Counted from the stretch's first letter, positions 34,783-41,796 are shown. The stretch: 41,796 bases of DNA from Levilactobacillus bambusae (GCF_003124125.1 NZ_QCXQ01000003.1:95097-136892); one strand, 5' to 3'. Notes: generated from the letters alone by a model not told the origin. Numbers and translations are program-made.

Positions 34783-34828
34783 AAATCCCCACCACCAAAC
34801 AGCATTGCGTTTGATGGCGGGGATTTTT
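34783..34828 (+). terminator. intrinsic terminator
   Basis: AAATCCCC-A-CCA-C-CAAAC pairs with GTTTG-A-TGG-C-GGGGATTT (two mismatches), then TTTGT. It ends the nnrE unit. Confidence 0.85.
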
Positions 34829-34888
34829 GTGTTAATAACTTAATTTTTATTGGGGTTGAATAAGTTTCACACCCTTTAGTCAGGTTCC

Positions 34889-35060
34889 ACTTCTCAACTT
34901 CCTGCGGTTAACCAAGTTCCCCAGTAATACTAAAACCCAGTATTTTCGGTGAACTCCGTTAATCCTCAGAAGTAAGCGAGAAGTTTCACACCCTCAGTCG
35001 GGTTCCACTTCTCAACTTCTTGCGGTTAACCCTAGAACTCCCGAGTGATTCCACACCCTA
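34889..35060 (+). repeat. family-1 repeat, full copy C and truncated copy G
   Basis: C (34889-34984): P1 ACTTCTC/GAGAAGT, P2 ACTTC/GAAGT, P3 GGTTAAC/GTTAATCC, P4 AGTTC/GAACT, P5 AATACT/AGTATT. G (35007-35058) keeps the left side through GGTTAACC and the right end ATTCCACACCC but lacks P4-P5, as if deleted. The right end CACACCCTA overlaps the TAG stop of the minus-strand DUF1835-like gene, as in copy E. Confidence 0.85.
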
Positions 35061-35879
35061 ATTTTGCGTGACCCGTTTGACTTCCGCATCGGCCACGTCA
35101 CGTTCATCGCCAACGTATTCGATCATCTGGTTAGCCACTAGGGTGTCAATCCGGCTTAAATACCACCACAGCGGCATCCCGCCTGGACCAGCTTCAATGG
35201 TGAGTTCAACGACGGCACTGAGTTTTGTCGGGGTGTCCTGCACGCTAGCGTAAACAAATTGGTCATAAAAACTGTCCGCCACACTAATGATCACTCCGTT
35301 AACGTTCACCCGTAACGGGGCATTTTCAGCCACTAAGACGTCCCAAATATGCTTAATATCCCGCAGCGTTAACCCATTAACGGAGGTGACGTTATTAATT
35401 TGGTTCACGAGTTCATCCAGGGACATATCGCCAATGGTATTCCGTTTGTAAACACCCATTAATTTCATGGCGTGCCGGGTAACGTTGACCGTAAAGACTT
35501 CACCGGCCATATTGCCAGCTAACCGGGCGCATAACCAGTAGTAACCGCAAAGATCACTCGGATCATTACTAATCCACACCCGGAGCGACCGGCCATCATC
35601 AATGGCATCGTCTAAGTGGCCCAGCTGGCTAATCATATCATCGCCCGTGGGTGCATCAGGATTAAACTTCCGCCGGGTATCCCAGATGGCTTGCCGGGTC
35701 TCGGTATCATCCACGTGGCTAATGTCTCCAACGTCTAAGGCCAGATCCAACTCTAAAACTTCATCGTGGTCGTCGTCGCTTAAATCATGGAAGGTTGTCA
35801 GCGTGGTGGCCAATGCGTGGTCAAACGTGATATCTAAAAATGACGCCTCTGCATTCTCCAAGATCATTCCCCTTTTCAT
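35058..35879 (-). CDS. DUF1835/DUF3658-like protein
   Basis: 273 residues, acidic and soluble. Residues about 95-120 (LRVWISNDPSDLCGYYWLC) resemble the conserved centre of DUF1835. The C-terminal part (about 165-265), with LTLRDIKHIWDVLVAENAPLR cut into helices, resembles DUF3658. Function of either domain is unknown to me. The ATG at 35879 has AGGG 7 nt upstream; a second ATG four codons later lies too close to a GGGG run. A weakly supported family call. Confidence 0.65.
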   Translation of the reverse strand: MKRGMILENAEASFLDITFDHALATTLTTFHDLSDDDHDEVLELDLALDVGDISHVDDTETRQAIWDTRRKFNPDAPTGDDMISQLGHLDDAIDDGRSLRVWISNDPSDLCGYYWLCARLAGNMAGEVFTVNVTRHAMKLMGVYKRNTIGDMSLDELVNQINNVTSVNGLTLRDIKHIWDVLVAENAPLRVNVNGVIISVADSFYDQFVYASVQDTPTKLSAVVELTIEAGPGGMPLWWYLSRIDTLVANQMIEYVGDERDVADAEVKRVTQN

Positions 35880-35931
35880 CGTTTACCCTAATTTTCTGTT
35901 ATCTCGTTTAGAACTGCAAGCTTAACGACTT

Positions 35932-36576
35932 CTAGTGGGTTGCTTCGCCAGCCCGGTAACGGACAAAGCTTTTATCCGGCACCCGAATCAGTGTGAAGCG
36001 ATCGGCTAAGCGGCCGGCATGAAGGCCAATCCCGTTTTGCCAGGTCTTTTTATAGGTGGTATCAACCGTCCCAACCCAGGCTCGCTGGTGGCGTTTGTCA
36101 TTTTCCTTAACCTTTTTATCGTCCCACTGATACCGGGACGCCGAAATATTAATGGCGTTCTTGCCGCTCGAGATGGTGGCGTTCGGGCTTGCAATCCGGT
36201 ACCGTTCGCCATCCGTATAGTAGCTATAGAACTGAACGGGAGAACTTCCCGTCGTGTTTTTTACCGAGACGTAGTACGAAGCTCCTGAACTCGTGGTATT
36301 GACCACTAACGGGTGGTAGGTCGTGGTGACCGTCACTTGACTAGCGTTTAAATCGTGCGGGTTTTGGAAGAACGTTGTCTTGCCCATCCCATAGGCCGCT
36401 ACGAGAAAGACGATCAATTCAACGGTGGAAATCCCAAGGTTACGCCACGAAAAGCTCTTTCGCTCCTGAACAATCAGTTTTAACCGGCGAACCCGCATAT
36501 TATGAATCATCCAAATTAGGTAAATCAGAAGAATTAGCCACAGGGCCATTCCCACTAAATTCCATGCTGATTTCAT
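35932..36576 (-). CDS. membrane protein with extracellular C-domain, unknown
   Basis: 214 residues. Two spans (about 7-26 and 47-64) are separated by a short basic cytoplasmic loop, so the C-terminal 150 residues are outside. That domain is rich in Tyr, Ser and Thr and predicts beta strands. Family not recognised; probably a Lactobacillaceae envelope protein. GAAGGG lies about 9 nt before the ATG. It is divergent from the NlpC/P60 gene. Confidence 0.75.
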   Translation of the reverse strand: MKSAWNLVGMALWLILLIYLIWMIHNMRVRRLKLIVQERKSFSWRNLGISTVELIVFLVAAYGMGKTTFFQNPHDLNASQVTVTTTYHPLVVNTTSSGASYYVSVKNTTGSSPVQFYSYYTDGERYRIASPNATISSGKNAINISASRYQWDDKKVKENDKRHQRAWVGTVDTTYKKTWQNGIGLHAGRLADRFTLIRVPDKSFVRYRAGEATH

Positions 36577-36805
36577 CTGTTACACCCTTCCCTCAATTAC
36601 AATGGTGATTATTTTCCTATAATAAGGGTACGTGATTAAGTTTCGAAATACAAGCCAAACTCAATTCCAGCGGCCGGCATTTTGTCAAAACCCAGTTGAA
36701 ATAACAAACGGTCAGTAAATCGACAACTATCTGAGATATTTCTGTAACACTAAGCTGATATGATAGAACCATTGGAAAAAATACATATTACTCAGGGGAT
36801 GTCTT

Positions 36806-37282
36806 TTGGATATGAAACGTTTGTGGATTAAGCTCGTATTAATGGTGGCCGTTATGTTTGGGGTTACGGCCAGTTTGCCGATGGGGCACACGAATTCAGC
36901 CCAGGCCGCCACTATCAAAGCCAGCAAGGTTGTCTCAAAAGCGAAAAGCCTGCGGGGAACCCGTTACCGTTGGGGTGGGACAACTCCCGCCGGATTTGAC
37001 TGTTCTGGATTTACCAAGTACGTCTACAAAAAGGCAGCTAAAAAAACCTTACCCCGGACCGCACAGGCCCAATACAACCATTACCAACACGTTTCAGCCA
37101 AACACCTGAAAAAGGGCGACCTAGTTTTCTTTGGCGGTAACAAGCGATCCATCAGCCACGTTGGCCTTTACGTCGGCAACGGCCAAATGATCGACGCCCA
37201 AAGCCGCGGGGTCGTTACCGAGTCCATCCATGCACCATGGTGGCACGCCGTTGGCTATGCCCGCGTTGCCAACTTAAAGTAA
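36806..37282 (+). CDS. secreted NlpC/P60 peptidoglycan hydrolase
   Basis: 158 residues: signal peptide (about 4-34, cleavage after Ala-Gln-Ala) and one NlpC/P60 domain, a gamma-D-glutamyl-diamino-acid endopeptidase fold. Catalytic Cys66 in FDCSGF and His118 in SHVGLY are present. The third residue is Asp130 (MIDAQS) rather than the His common in the family. No separate wall-binding domain. The TTG start has ideal 7-nt spacing from AGGGG; the ATG two codons later has 13. The promoter has an extended -10 (TGATATGAT, 36756). Confidence 0.92.
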   Translation: MDMKRLWIKLVLMVAVMFGVTASLPMGHTNSAQAATIKASKVVSKAKSLRGTRYRWGGTTPAGFDCSGFTKYVYKKAAKKTLPRTAQAQYNHYQHVSAKHLKKGDLVFFGGNKRSISHVGLYVGNGQMIDAQSRGVVTESIHAPWWHAVGYARVANLK

Positions 37283-37334
37283 ACCGCACCCTAGTGTTTG
37301 ATCACCGGGGACTTTCTGAGGGGATGACAAATAA

Positions 37335-37730
37335 ATGAAGAAATGGTACCGCCTGGGTTTTAGCAGCCTGCTAATCCTTGTGACCGGGCTTATCTTTTTA
37401 ATGGGCCCCGCTGCCATTGCCCACGGCCAAATGCAGCCGGAGCCAATCCACCAGCAGGCCTTTCATAGGGCCCACAAAGACCAACTCATTGTAACACCGG
37501 ATGGGCGGCTGATTTCACCGAAGGATCAACACGAACAACCCCAAAAACTTGACGTTAAAAAGCCCCAAGCCAGACCCAAAGTCGTGACTGAATCCTACAT
37601 CCCGAAGAATAACTGGCAGTTAGTCGATCTATCAACGGGCGCCTATACATGGCCCGTTCAGGTCGCTCTCTATACCTTTGTCATTGCCACCATCAGTTTG
37701 GTCGCGTGGATTTTGTACCGGGTAGGTTAG
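37335..37730 (+). CDS. small surface protein with C-terminal membrane span
   Basis: 131 residues: signal peptide or N-terminal span (about 8-28), a polar and His/Gln-rich extracellular stretch, and a C-terminal span (about 108-128). Function unknown and family not recognised. GAGGGG lies 11 nt before the ATG. It follows the NlpC/P60 gene by 52 nt without a clear terminator, so co-expression is possible. A family-2 repeat follows. Confidence 0.7.
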   Translation: MKKWYRLGFSSLLILVTGLIFLMGPAAIAHGQMQPEPIHQQAFHRAHKDQLIVTPDGRLISPKDQHEQPQKLDVKKPQARPKVVTESYIPKNNWQLVDLSTGAYTWPVQVALYTFVIATISLVAWILYRVG

Positions 37731-37754
37731 CCGACTTACTGCAAGACTTGACCA

Positions 37755-37856
37755 TCAAAAAAACATTCAGAGTATTCCCAATATGGATGACGCCCAAATT
37801 CGATTGCACGATAATCGAATTTGGGCGTCACCCTTTTTAGTTGTGAGTCGACTTTA
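37755..37856 (+). repeat. family-2 hairpin repeat, copy 2c
   Basis: Left flank ACATTCAGAGTATTCCCAATA matches copies 2a and 2b in spacing and many bases (written here in part: CCCAATA). Perfect 18-bp stem 37788-37805 with 37813-37830, then CCCTTTTTA, so it can terminate. The right flank TTGTGAGTCGACTT resembles TTGTGGTCTGTCTT of the others. The lower stem sequence (TGACGCC/GGCGTCA) is unrelated to that of 2a and 2b. Confidence 0.75.
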
Positions 37857-37874
37857 GGTAGTACCGTTATTCCT

Positions 37875-38025
37875 TAAGATCTACCGAGCGGCTCCACACC
37901 CTTTTAGTTGGGTTCCACCGCTCAGGTCTCTACGGTTAACCAAGTCATCGGATAATGCCCAAACCCAGCATTTTCCGATGACTCAGTTAATCCTCCAGAT
38001 CTACCGAGCAGCTCCACACCCTTTT
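37875..38025 (+). repeat. family-1 repeat, fragment F and full copy B
   Basis: F (37875-37901) is a right-end fragment reading AGATCTACCGAGCGG and CTCCACACCC. B: P1 CCGCTC/GAGCAG (one mismatch), P2 AGGTCT/AGATCT, P3 GGTTAAC/GTTAATCC, P4 AGTCATCGG/CCGATGACT, P5 AATGC/GCATT. It directly follows a family-2 copy, as at 27939-28150. Here the right end does not meet a stop codon. The remaining gap to 38186 holds only the next promoter. Confidence 0.85.
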
Positions 38026-38121
38026 CATCCGTTCCTTACATTTTACAACACCACGGAGTGTGGTTTGACCACAATATCTAGTTTTGGTTAAATTTCAGAC
38101 ACCAGATATAGATATTAATGA

Positions 38122-38149
38122 TTGCCTTTCACCAAAAAAGAGTTAAAAT
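38122..38149 (+). promoter_or_regulatory. promoter of the ATP-cone gene
   Basis: TTGCCT, 16 nt, TAAAAT, about 35 nt before the AAAGGAGG ribosome site. Confidence 0.5.
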
Positions 38150-38186
38150 AGGGAGTAAGGAATGAGAGAAAAGGAGGCCACCGCCC

Positions 38187-38474
38187 ATGGATGTTCAAAA
38201 AGCACTCCAGAACAGCAGTGATATTAGCACACTTACCGTGGAAAAATCTGACGGAACGTTCACTGCGTTTGATCAAAAAAAGCTGCACGCCTCTTTATGC
38301 ACCCTCTCCCGTAATCCGATCATTATTCGCCGGACCGAAGGATTGGTGATTGCACAGTTAGCCGGGTTTTCGCTGGTGGCCACATCAACGATTCATCAAA
38401 CGGTGGTGGACACTCTCACCTTGCTTGGGCAAACTAAGCTAGCCAACCGGTACGATCATCATCTTAGAAAATAA
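38187..38474 (+). CDS. stand-alone ATP-cone-like protein
   Basis: 95 residues. The pattern fits an ATP-cone: TVEKSDGTFTAFDQKKL (17-33) is the strand-turn-helix start. TSTIHQTVVDTLTLLG and KLANRYDHHLRK at the end match the closing helices, where A-x-x-Y-x-x-x-R recurs. ATP-cones bind ATP/dATP in ribonucleotide reductases and in NrdR; here the NrdR zinc ribbon is absent. No reductase gene is nearby. It could be a free-standing nucleotide sensor or a decayed relative. The ribosome site AAAGGAGG is spaced 9 nt. Confidence 0.7.
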   Translation: MDVQKALQNSSDISTLTVEKSDGTFTAFDQKKLHASLCTLSRNPIIIRRTEGLVIAQLAGFSLVATSTIHQTVVDTLTLLGQTKLANRYDHHLRK

Positions 38475-38478
38475 AAAA

Positions 38479-38503
38479 ACCAGCTAGAGTTTACCTAGCT
38501 GGT
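38479..38503 (-). terminator. intrinsic terminator of the Spx-like gene
   Basis: ACCAGCTAG pairs with CTAGCTGGT around 7 nt; on the minus strand it runs into T7. It lies about 115 nt beyond the spx stop codon. Confidence 0.8.
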
Positions 38504-38617
38504 ACAATCCATTTACACTGAATCGGATCCCGTCCGATCGGTGCTAACCGATTAGTTTTAATGTAATTTAATAACGACGTCCATGATCGATAATCCCCCC
38601 AGATTACCGGTCATTTT

Positions 38618-39016
38618 TTATGAGCTTAATTGAGATTCTAGTTGGTGCAGCTCGGCGATCCGAACTTCACGTGGTAAGAAACGACGAATTTCTTCTTCGT
38701 TATATCCCACTTCAAGCCGGCGGTCGTCAAAGATAATTGGGCGCTTGATTAAATCAGGGTACTTCACCACTAAATCAATTAGTTGGCTAACACTTAACCC
38801 ATCCATATCAATAGCCAATTTTTTGAAAATATTGGACCGAGTGGAAATAATATCTTCACTACCATTTTCAGTCAGTCGCAAAATTTCCTTAATTTCGTTA
38901 GCATTTAATGGTTTGGATTTGATGTTCCGTTCCTTGAATGGAATATCATGCTCCTTTAACCATGCACGTGCTTTCCGACTCGATGCACTACTTGGTGCAA
39001 CGTATAAATTAATCAT
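38618..39016 (-). CDS. spx: Spx/ArsC-family regulator lacking the CxxC switch
   Basis: 132 residues, the Spx length. Spx proteins bind the C-terminal domain of the RNA polymerase alpha subunit and redirect transcription under thiol stress. Gly52 (TENGSED), needed for alpha contact, and the ISTRS and RRPIIFDDRRL segments are kept, as is the YNEEEIRRFLPR C-terminal core. The redox switch Cys10-x-x-Cys13 is replaced by Ser10-Ala-Ser-Ser13, so the protein cannot form the usual disulfide. The start is the ATG 8 nt after GGGAG. Its promoter is TTGTCT-17-TACTAT. Confidence 0.92.
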   Translation of the reverse strand: MINLYVAPSSASSRKARAWLKEHDIPFKERNIKSKPLNANEIKEILRLTENGSEDIISTRSNIFKKLAIDMDGLSVSQLIDLVVKYPDLIKRPIIFDDRRLEVGYNEEEIRRFLPREVRIAELHQLESQLSS

Positions 39017-39036
39017 CCCGAACACTCCCTAGCGTG

Positions 39037-39065
39037 ATAGTAGTTGAACATTGTAGGCAAGACAA
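39037..39065 (-). promoter_or_regulatory. spx-like gene promoter
   Basis: On the minus strand TTGTCT (39065-39060), 17 nt, TACTAT (39042-39037), about 20 nt before the gene start, giving a very short leader. Confidence 0.6.
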
Positions 39066-39588
39066 GATCACATCGTTTTAAAGCAATCACAGCCATCCGT
39101 AATGCTCAGTTAAAAGCATAACATAAATGTATGAATAATCAATCATCAGAATACCCACCCTAGCCAAAATCGGTCATTTTCTCAAAATTTATAAATAAAA
39201 TTGATAAAAAATGAAAAATACTTGACGCAATCCACTACTACAAATGCCTTTATATATAGGTTTTAACACATATGTCTTCATTTTTTTGTCATGTTTTGGA
39301 GATTGGATAGTTCTGAAGTCGACTTGGAGAATAATGAATATTAATCCCTTTAAATGAATATTAATTCTATATCGTATCAGTTGGGACACATTTTAATAAC
39401 TGTAACTAACGGAGTGTTAGATCCCAAAATGTTTACGTAAAACCCCACAAATTAAGGATTTTGCCCCAAAAACCCCCGTTGAGTTTAGCGTTTTACTCTA
39501 AATGACCTAACACAATGTTTTTTTGTGAAATTATTCATCCTATCAACTGTTTCCGTTGTACCCAACTTGTGGCTTCTGTTAAATTCCT
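39066..39588. other. AT-rich gene-free stretch
   Basis: No frame with ribosome site and coding character. It holds a direct repeat ATGAATATTAAT (39334 and 39354, 20 nt apart) and small hairpins CTAAC/GTTAG (39406-39420) and TTTAG/CTAAA (near 39487). The base composition is lower in GC than the surroundings. It may be a decayed insertion or a long regulatory region; I see no further support for either. Confidence 0.4.
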
Positions 39589-39616
39589 TTCGACTTCCGC
39601 AACAGTGCAGTAAAAT
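39589..39616 (+). promoter_or_regulatory. promoter of the CPA1 antiporter
   Basis: TTCGAC, 16 nt, TAAAAT, about 30 nt before the start codon. Confidence 0.45.
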
Positions 39617-39646
39617 TAAGGGGAGAACCTTATTGGAGTGATTTCG

Positions 39647-41761
39647 ATGACAATTTTTTACGCGGTGGTTTTGCTTGTCATTACCACCATCTTTGCGAAC
39701 ATCGTCTATACGTTGCTACCAAAGATTCCACTGGCGTTTTACCAAATCGGCGCCGGTTTAGTCCTATCCTTTGTTCCGATGTACCATCACTTTAACTTAG
39801 ATCCCTCAGTATTTATGCTGATCATTATTGCCCCCCTCATGTTTGAGGACGGGCAAAACGCGAATACCCGTCTGCTGCGGCGGTCCATTAATTCAATCCT
39901 ATCGATGGCCGTCCTACTCGTCATGATTACCATTGGGGTCGTGGGTTTAATCACCCACTCCGTCTTGTTAACCATACCGCTCCCCTTAGCCTTTGCTCTT
40001 GCGGCCATTATTACGCCAACGGATGCGGTTGCGGTTAGCAGCGTGACCACCAACTTAGCGGTGCCAAACAAGATTATGACGTTACTGAAGAACGAGGCGC
40101 TGTTTAACGACGCTTCCGGTATCGTTGCGTTTGACCTGGCTTTAACGGCGTTCACGAGCGGGCAGTTTTCTCTTGGCCACGGAGTCGAACACTTTTTAAT
40201 CGTCTTTTTAGGTGGCCTGCTAGTTGGGCTTATCCTCGGTTACTTCCTAGTGATTGGCCGGATTTGGCTCGTCCAACGTTCCATGAGCACCGCTGCGGTT
40301 GTGATTCCGTATAGTATTCTGACCCCCTTCCTAGTCTACGTCGTTGCCGAAGAACTGGGCCTGTCCGGAATTTTAGCCGCCGTGGCTGCCGGCTTAGTCC
40401 ACGGGGTTGAACATAACCGATTGCAGTTAACGTCCACCCACTTGCAAATCGCTTCACGGGCAACCTGGTCCATTTTGACCAGTATTTTGAACGGAATTGT
40501 CTTTGTCCTCTTAGGGGTAACCCTGCCGACCGTCCTCGCTAACATCTTGAGTGACCCCAAAAGCGACTACTTACGGTACCTGCTCTTAGCCGTCCTCCTA
40601 TACGTGGTAATGACGTTAATGAGATACTTATGGATTCGGTTCGGTTTTTCCGACGCCCACTTTACGAAGAAACAGACGCCCGTAGCCGCCCTCATTGGCG
40701 CGCTATCCGGCATCCACGGAACGGTTACCCTCTCCATGGCCTTTTCACTGCCCCTATTTTTCCACGGGGCGCCCTTCCCGTTTAGAAACGTCATTATTTT
40801 CATTGCCAGCATCGTCATTATCATCAGCTTGCTGGTTCCGACTCTGGTCCTGCCGCTAATTCTGCCCGCAAAGGAACTTCCCGTTAGTGAGATCGAATTT
40901 GCGGAAACCCGACGCGCTATGGTGAATTACGCAATCCAGCAGCTCCTAGATAACCATTCCGAAACCCTTGCAACCACCCAGCAAGTGGTGGAAACCTTAA
41001 GCAGTCAGGTTTCTGCCCAGCGACCTAACAGCAAGGAAACTGAACACCTCATGCGCAAAGCTGGGCTCGTTGAATCCGATACAATCAACAATCAGATTGA
41101 AAACGGTGAAATTCCCAGCGCCTGGGGCCAAATGTACGAACGATTTATCATTATTAATAACTATAAGGCGACCCTAGGTTTTTGGGGGCGCGTTCGATTA
41201 TCCCTCCGTTTCTGGGCCCGCTTCTGGACCCATCGTCGGCCCAAGGAGGGCGACGTCATGGTGCGGCGCAACTTGACCCATCACCCACTGGAACTTGGGG
41301 CGACCGAAAAGGCTAACCAGTATGTTTCGGCGGATGAAAAAGAGGTGGCCATCTTACCGCGGGAAGCTCACCCTCAAACTTACCGGTCCTACAGGGAGTT
41401 TAAGAAAAAACTGAAGTCGCCCGAGAGTAAGGCGGCCCTATCCGACCGTCGCCAGGCAATGGCCGAAATTGAAACGGATGGGTACAACGCCGTCATGACT
41501 TACCTCGGAAACATTATGACACCGGAAAATGTCGCGGAAACCAGTGCGGTTCGCCGTTACTACAACCTACGGCATCGGCGTATGACAAACTCCAATGAAA
41601 CCAACGAAGAACAAAACGACCTCTTTATCCAAGCCTTTCAGTACGAGTATAACTACATTCAGGCGCAACTTAGCTCGAATAAAATTAGTAAAGCGTTAGC
41701 TAACCAACTTTACGAACAGGTTTCCACGGATGAATTGGTTTACATGCAGCAGTCGGATTAG
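39647..41761 (+). CDS. CPA1-family cation/proton antiporter
   Basis: 704 residues. Residues 1-405 form about 12 membrane spans with the CPA1 core: TPTDAVAV (123-130) and FNDASG (153-158), where Asp155 is the conserved ion-binding acidic residue. Residues about 410-704 form an unusually long, charged cytoplasmic tail that is mainly helical and probably regulatory. It expels Na+, K+ or Li+ in exchange for protons. The ATG lies 8 nt after GGAG; an upstream GTG overlaps that site. Cation preference cannot be read from sequence. Confidence 0.92.
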   Translation: MTIFYAVVLLVITTIFANIVYTLLPKIPLAFYQIGAGLVLSFVPMYHHFNLDPSVFMLIIIAPLMFEDGQNANTRLLRRSINSILSMAVLLVMITIGVVGLITHSVLLTIPLPLAFALAAIITPTDAVAVSSVTTNLAVPNKIMTLLKNEALFNDASGIVAFDLALTAFTSGQFSLGHGVEHFLIVFLGGLLVGLILGYFLVIGRIWLVQRSMSTAAVVIPYSILTPFLVYVVAEELGLSGILAAVAAGLVHGVEHNRLQLTSTHLQIASRATWSILTSILNGIVFVLLGVTLPTVLANILSDPKSDYLRYLLLAVLLYVVMTLMRYLWIRFGFSDAHFTKKQTPVAALIGALSGIHGTVTLSMAFSLPLFFHGAPFPFRNVIIFIASIVIIISLLVPTLVLPLILPAKELPVSEIEFAETRRAMVNYAIQQLLDNHSETLATTQQVVETLSSQVSAQRPNSKETEHLMRKAGLVESDTINNQIENGEIPSAWGQMYERFIIINNYKATLGFWGRVRLSLRFWARFWTHRRPKEGDVMVRRNLTHHPLELGATEKANQYVSADEKEVAILPREAHPQTYRSYREFKKKLKSPESKAALSDRRQAMAEIETDGYNAVMTYLGNIMTPENVAETSAVRRYYNLRHRRMTNSNETNEEQNDLFIQAFQYEYNYIQAQLSSNKISKALANQLYEQVSTDELVYMQQSD

Positions 41762-41796
41762 CCAAATATCATGCATAAAGGGAAGGTCCCCCATAC

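Noticed and set aside
36743-36759. WalR box upstream of the NlpC/P60 gene
   Set aside because: TGTAAC occurs, but the second hexamer at the required 5-nt distance (GCTGAT) does not match.
39189-39389. 66-codon minus-strand frame in the AT-rich gap
   Set aside because: No ribosome site and AT-driven composition; unlikely to be coding.

Overview
The window is a stretch of chromosome from a low-to-mid GC Gram-positive bacterium, most likely a member of the Lactobacillaceae. The protein set (purB/purA/guaC, alsS/alsD, an Spx-type regulator, an LtaS-like sulfatase, an NlpC/P60 hydrolase, DUF1211, stand-alone NnrE), the strong GGAGG-type ribosome sites, the frequent GTG/TTG starts and a T-box leader all fit. 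I cannot fix the genus from sequence alone. No rRNA, tRNA, transposase, phage gene or CRISPR array was seen.

Layout. 1-1777: two unknown minus-strand genes and a YczE-like membrane protein. 1928-7302: cell-surface and hydrolase genes (LtaS-like sulfatase, two alpha/beta hydrolases, a tyrosine phosphatase, a small membrane protein). 7386-8728: a divergent pair (membrane protein / helix-turn-helix plus coiled-coil protein), followed by a gene-free stretch with C-rich hairpins and two terminators. 8729-12542: purB divergent from purA-guaC, which together run IMP to AMP and GMP back to IMP. A promoter with a PurBox-like site drives purA. 12834-14640: a T-box riboswitch, a 25-codon open frame and an NhaC-family transporter, read here as a tyrosine transporter. 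14664-20671: acetyltransferase, aldo/keto reductase, glycerate kinase, anchored Ser-rich protein and a MacB-like ABC exporter. 20973-27496: MFS transporter, the alsS-alsD acetoin branch with a divergent MarR regulator and operator pair, and a two-component system. 27586-35879: hydrolase, PEBP protein, aldo/keto reductase, DUF1211 channel-like protein, NnrE, a large FAD/NAD(P)-binding protein and a DUF1835/DUF3658-type protein. 35932-41761: surface proteins, a stand-alone ATP-cone protein, an Spx paralogue lacking its redox cysteines, and a CPA1 cation/proton antiporter with a long tail.

The most unusual signal is not a gene. Intergenic regions carry at least two families of structured repeats. 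Family 1 is a roughly 95-100 nt element folding into one long interrupted hairpin of five stacked stems (P1-P5). The middle stem P3 and the apical loop are conserved in sequence; P1, P2, P4 and P5 differ between copies but keep pairing. Seven full copies plus several partial ones lie at 16211-16599, 28045-28138, 31515-31789, 34889-35058 and 37875-38011. In four of these five loci the right end abuts, or lies within about 15 nt of, the stop codon of a minus-strand gene, and in two it supplies the TAG itself. Family 2 (22303-22412, 27939-28030, 37755-37856) has conserved flanks around a covarying hairpin and sits just downstream of genes in the same orientation. At two loci family 2 and family 1 lie side by side. 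The compensatory changes argue that the folded form is under selection, but I could not run a covariation test or a database search.
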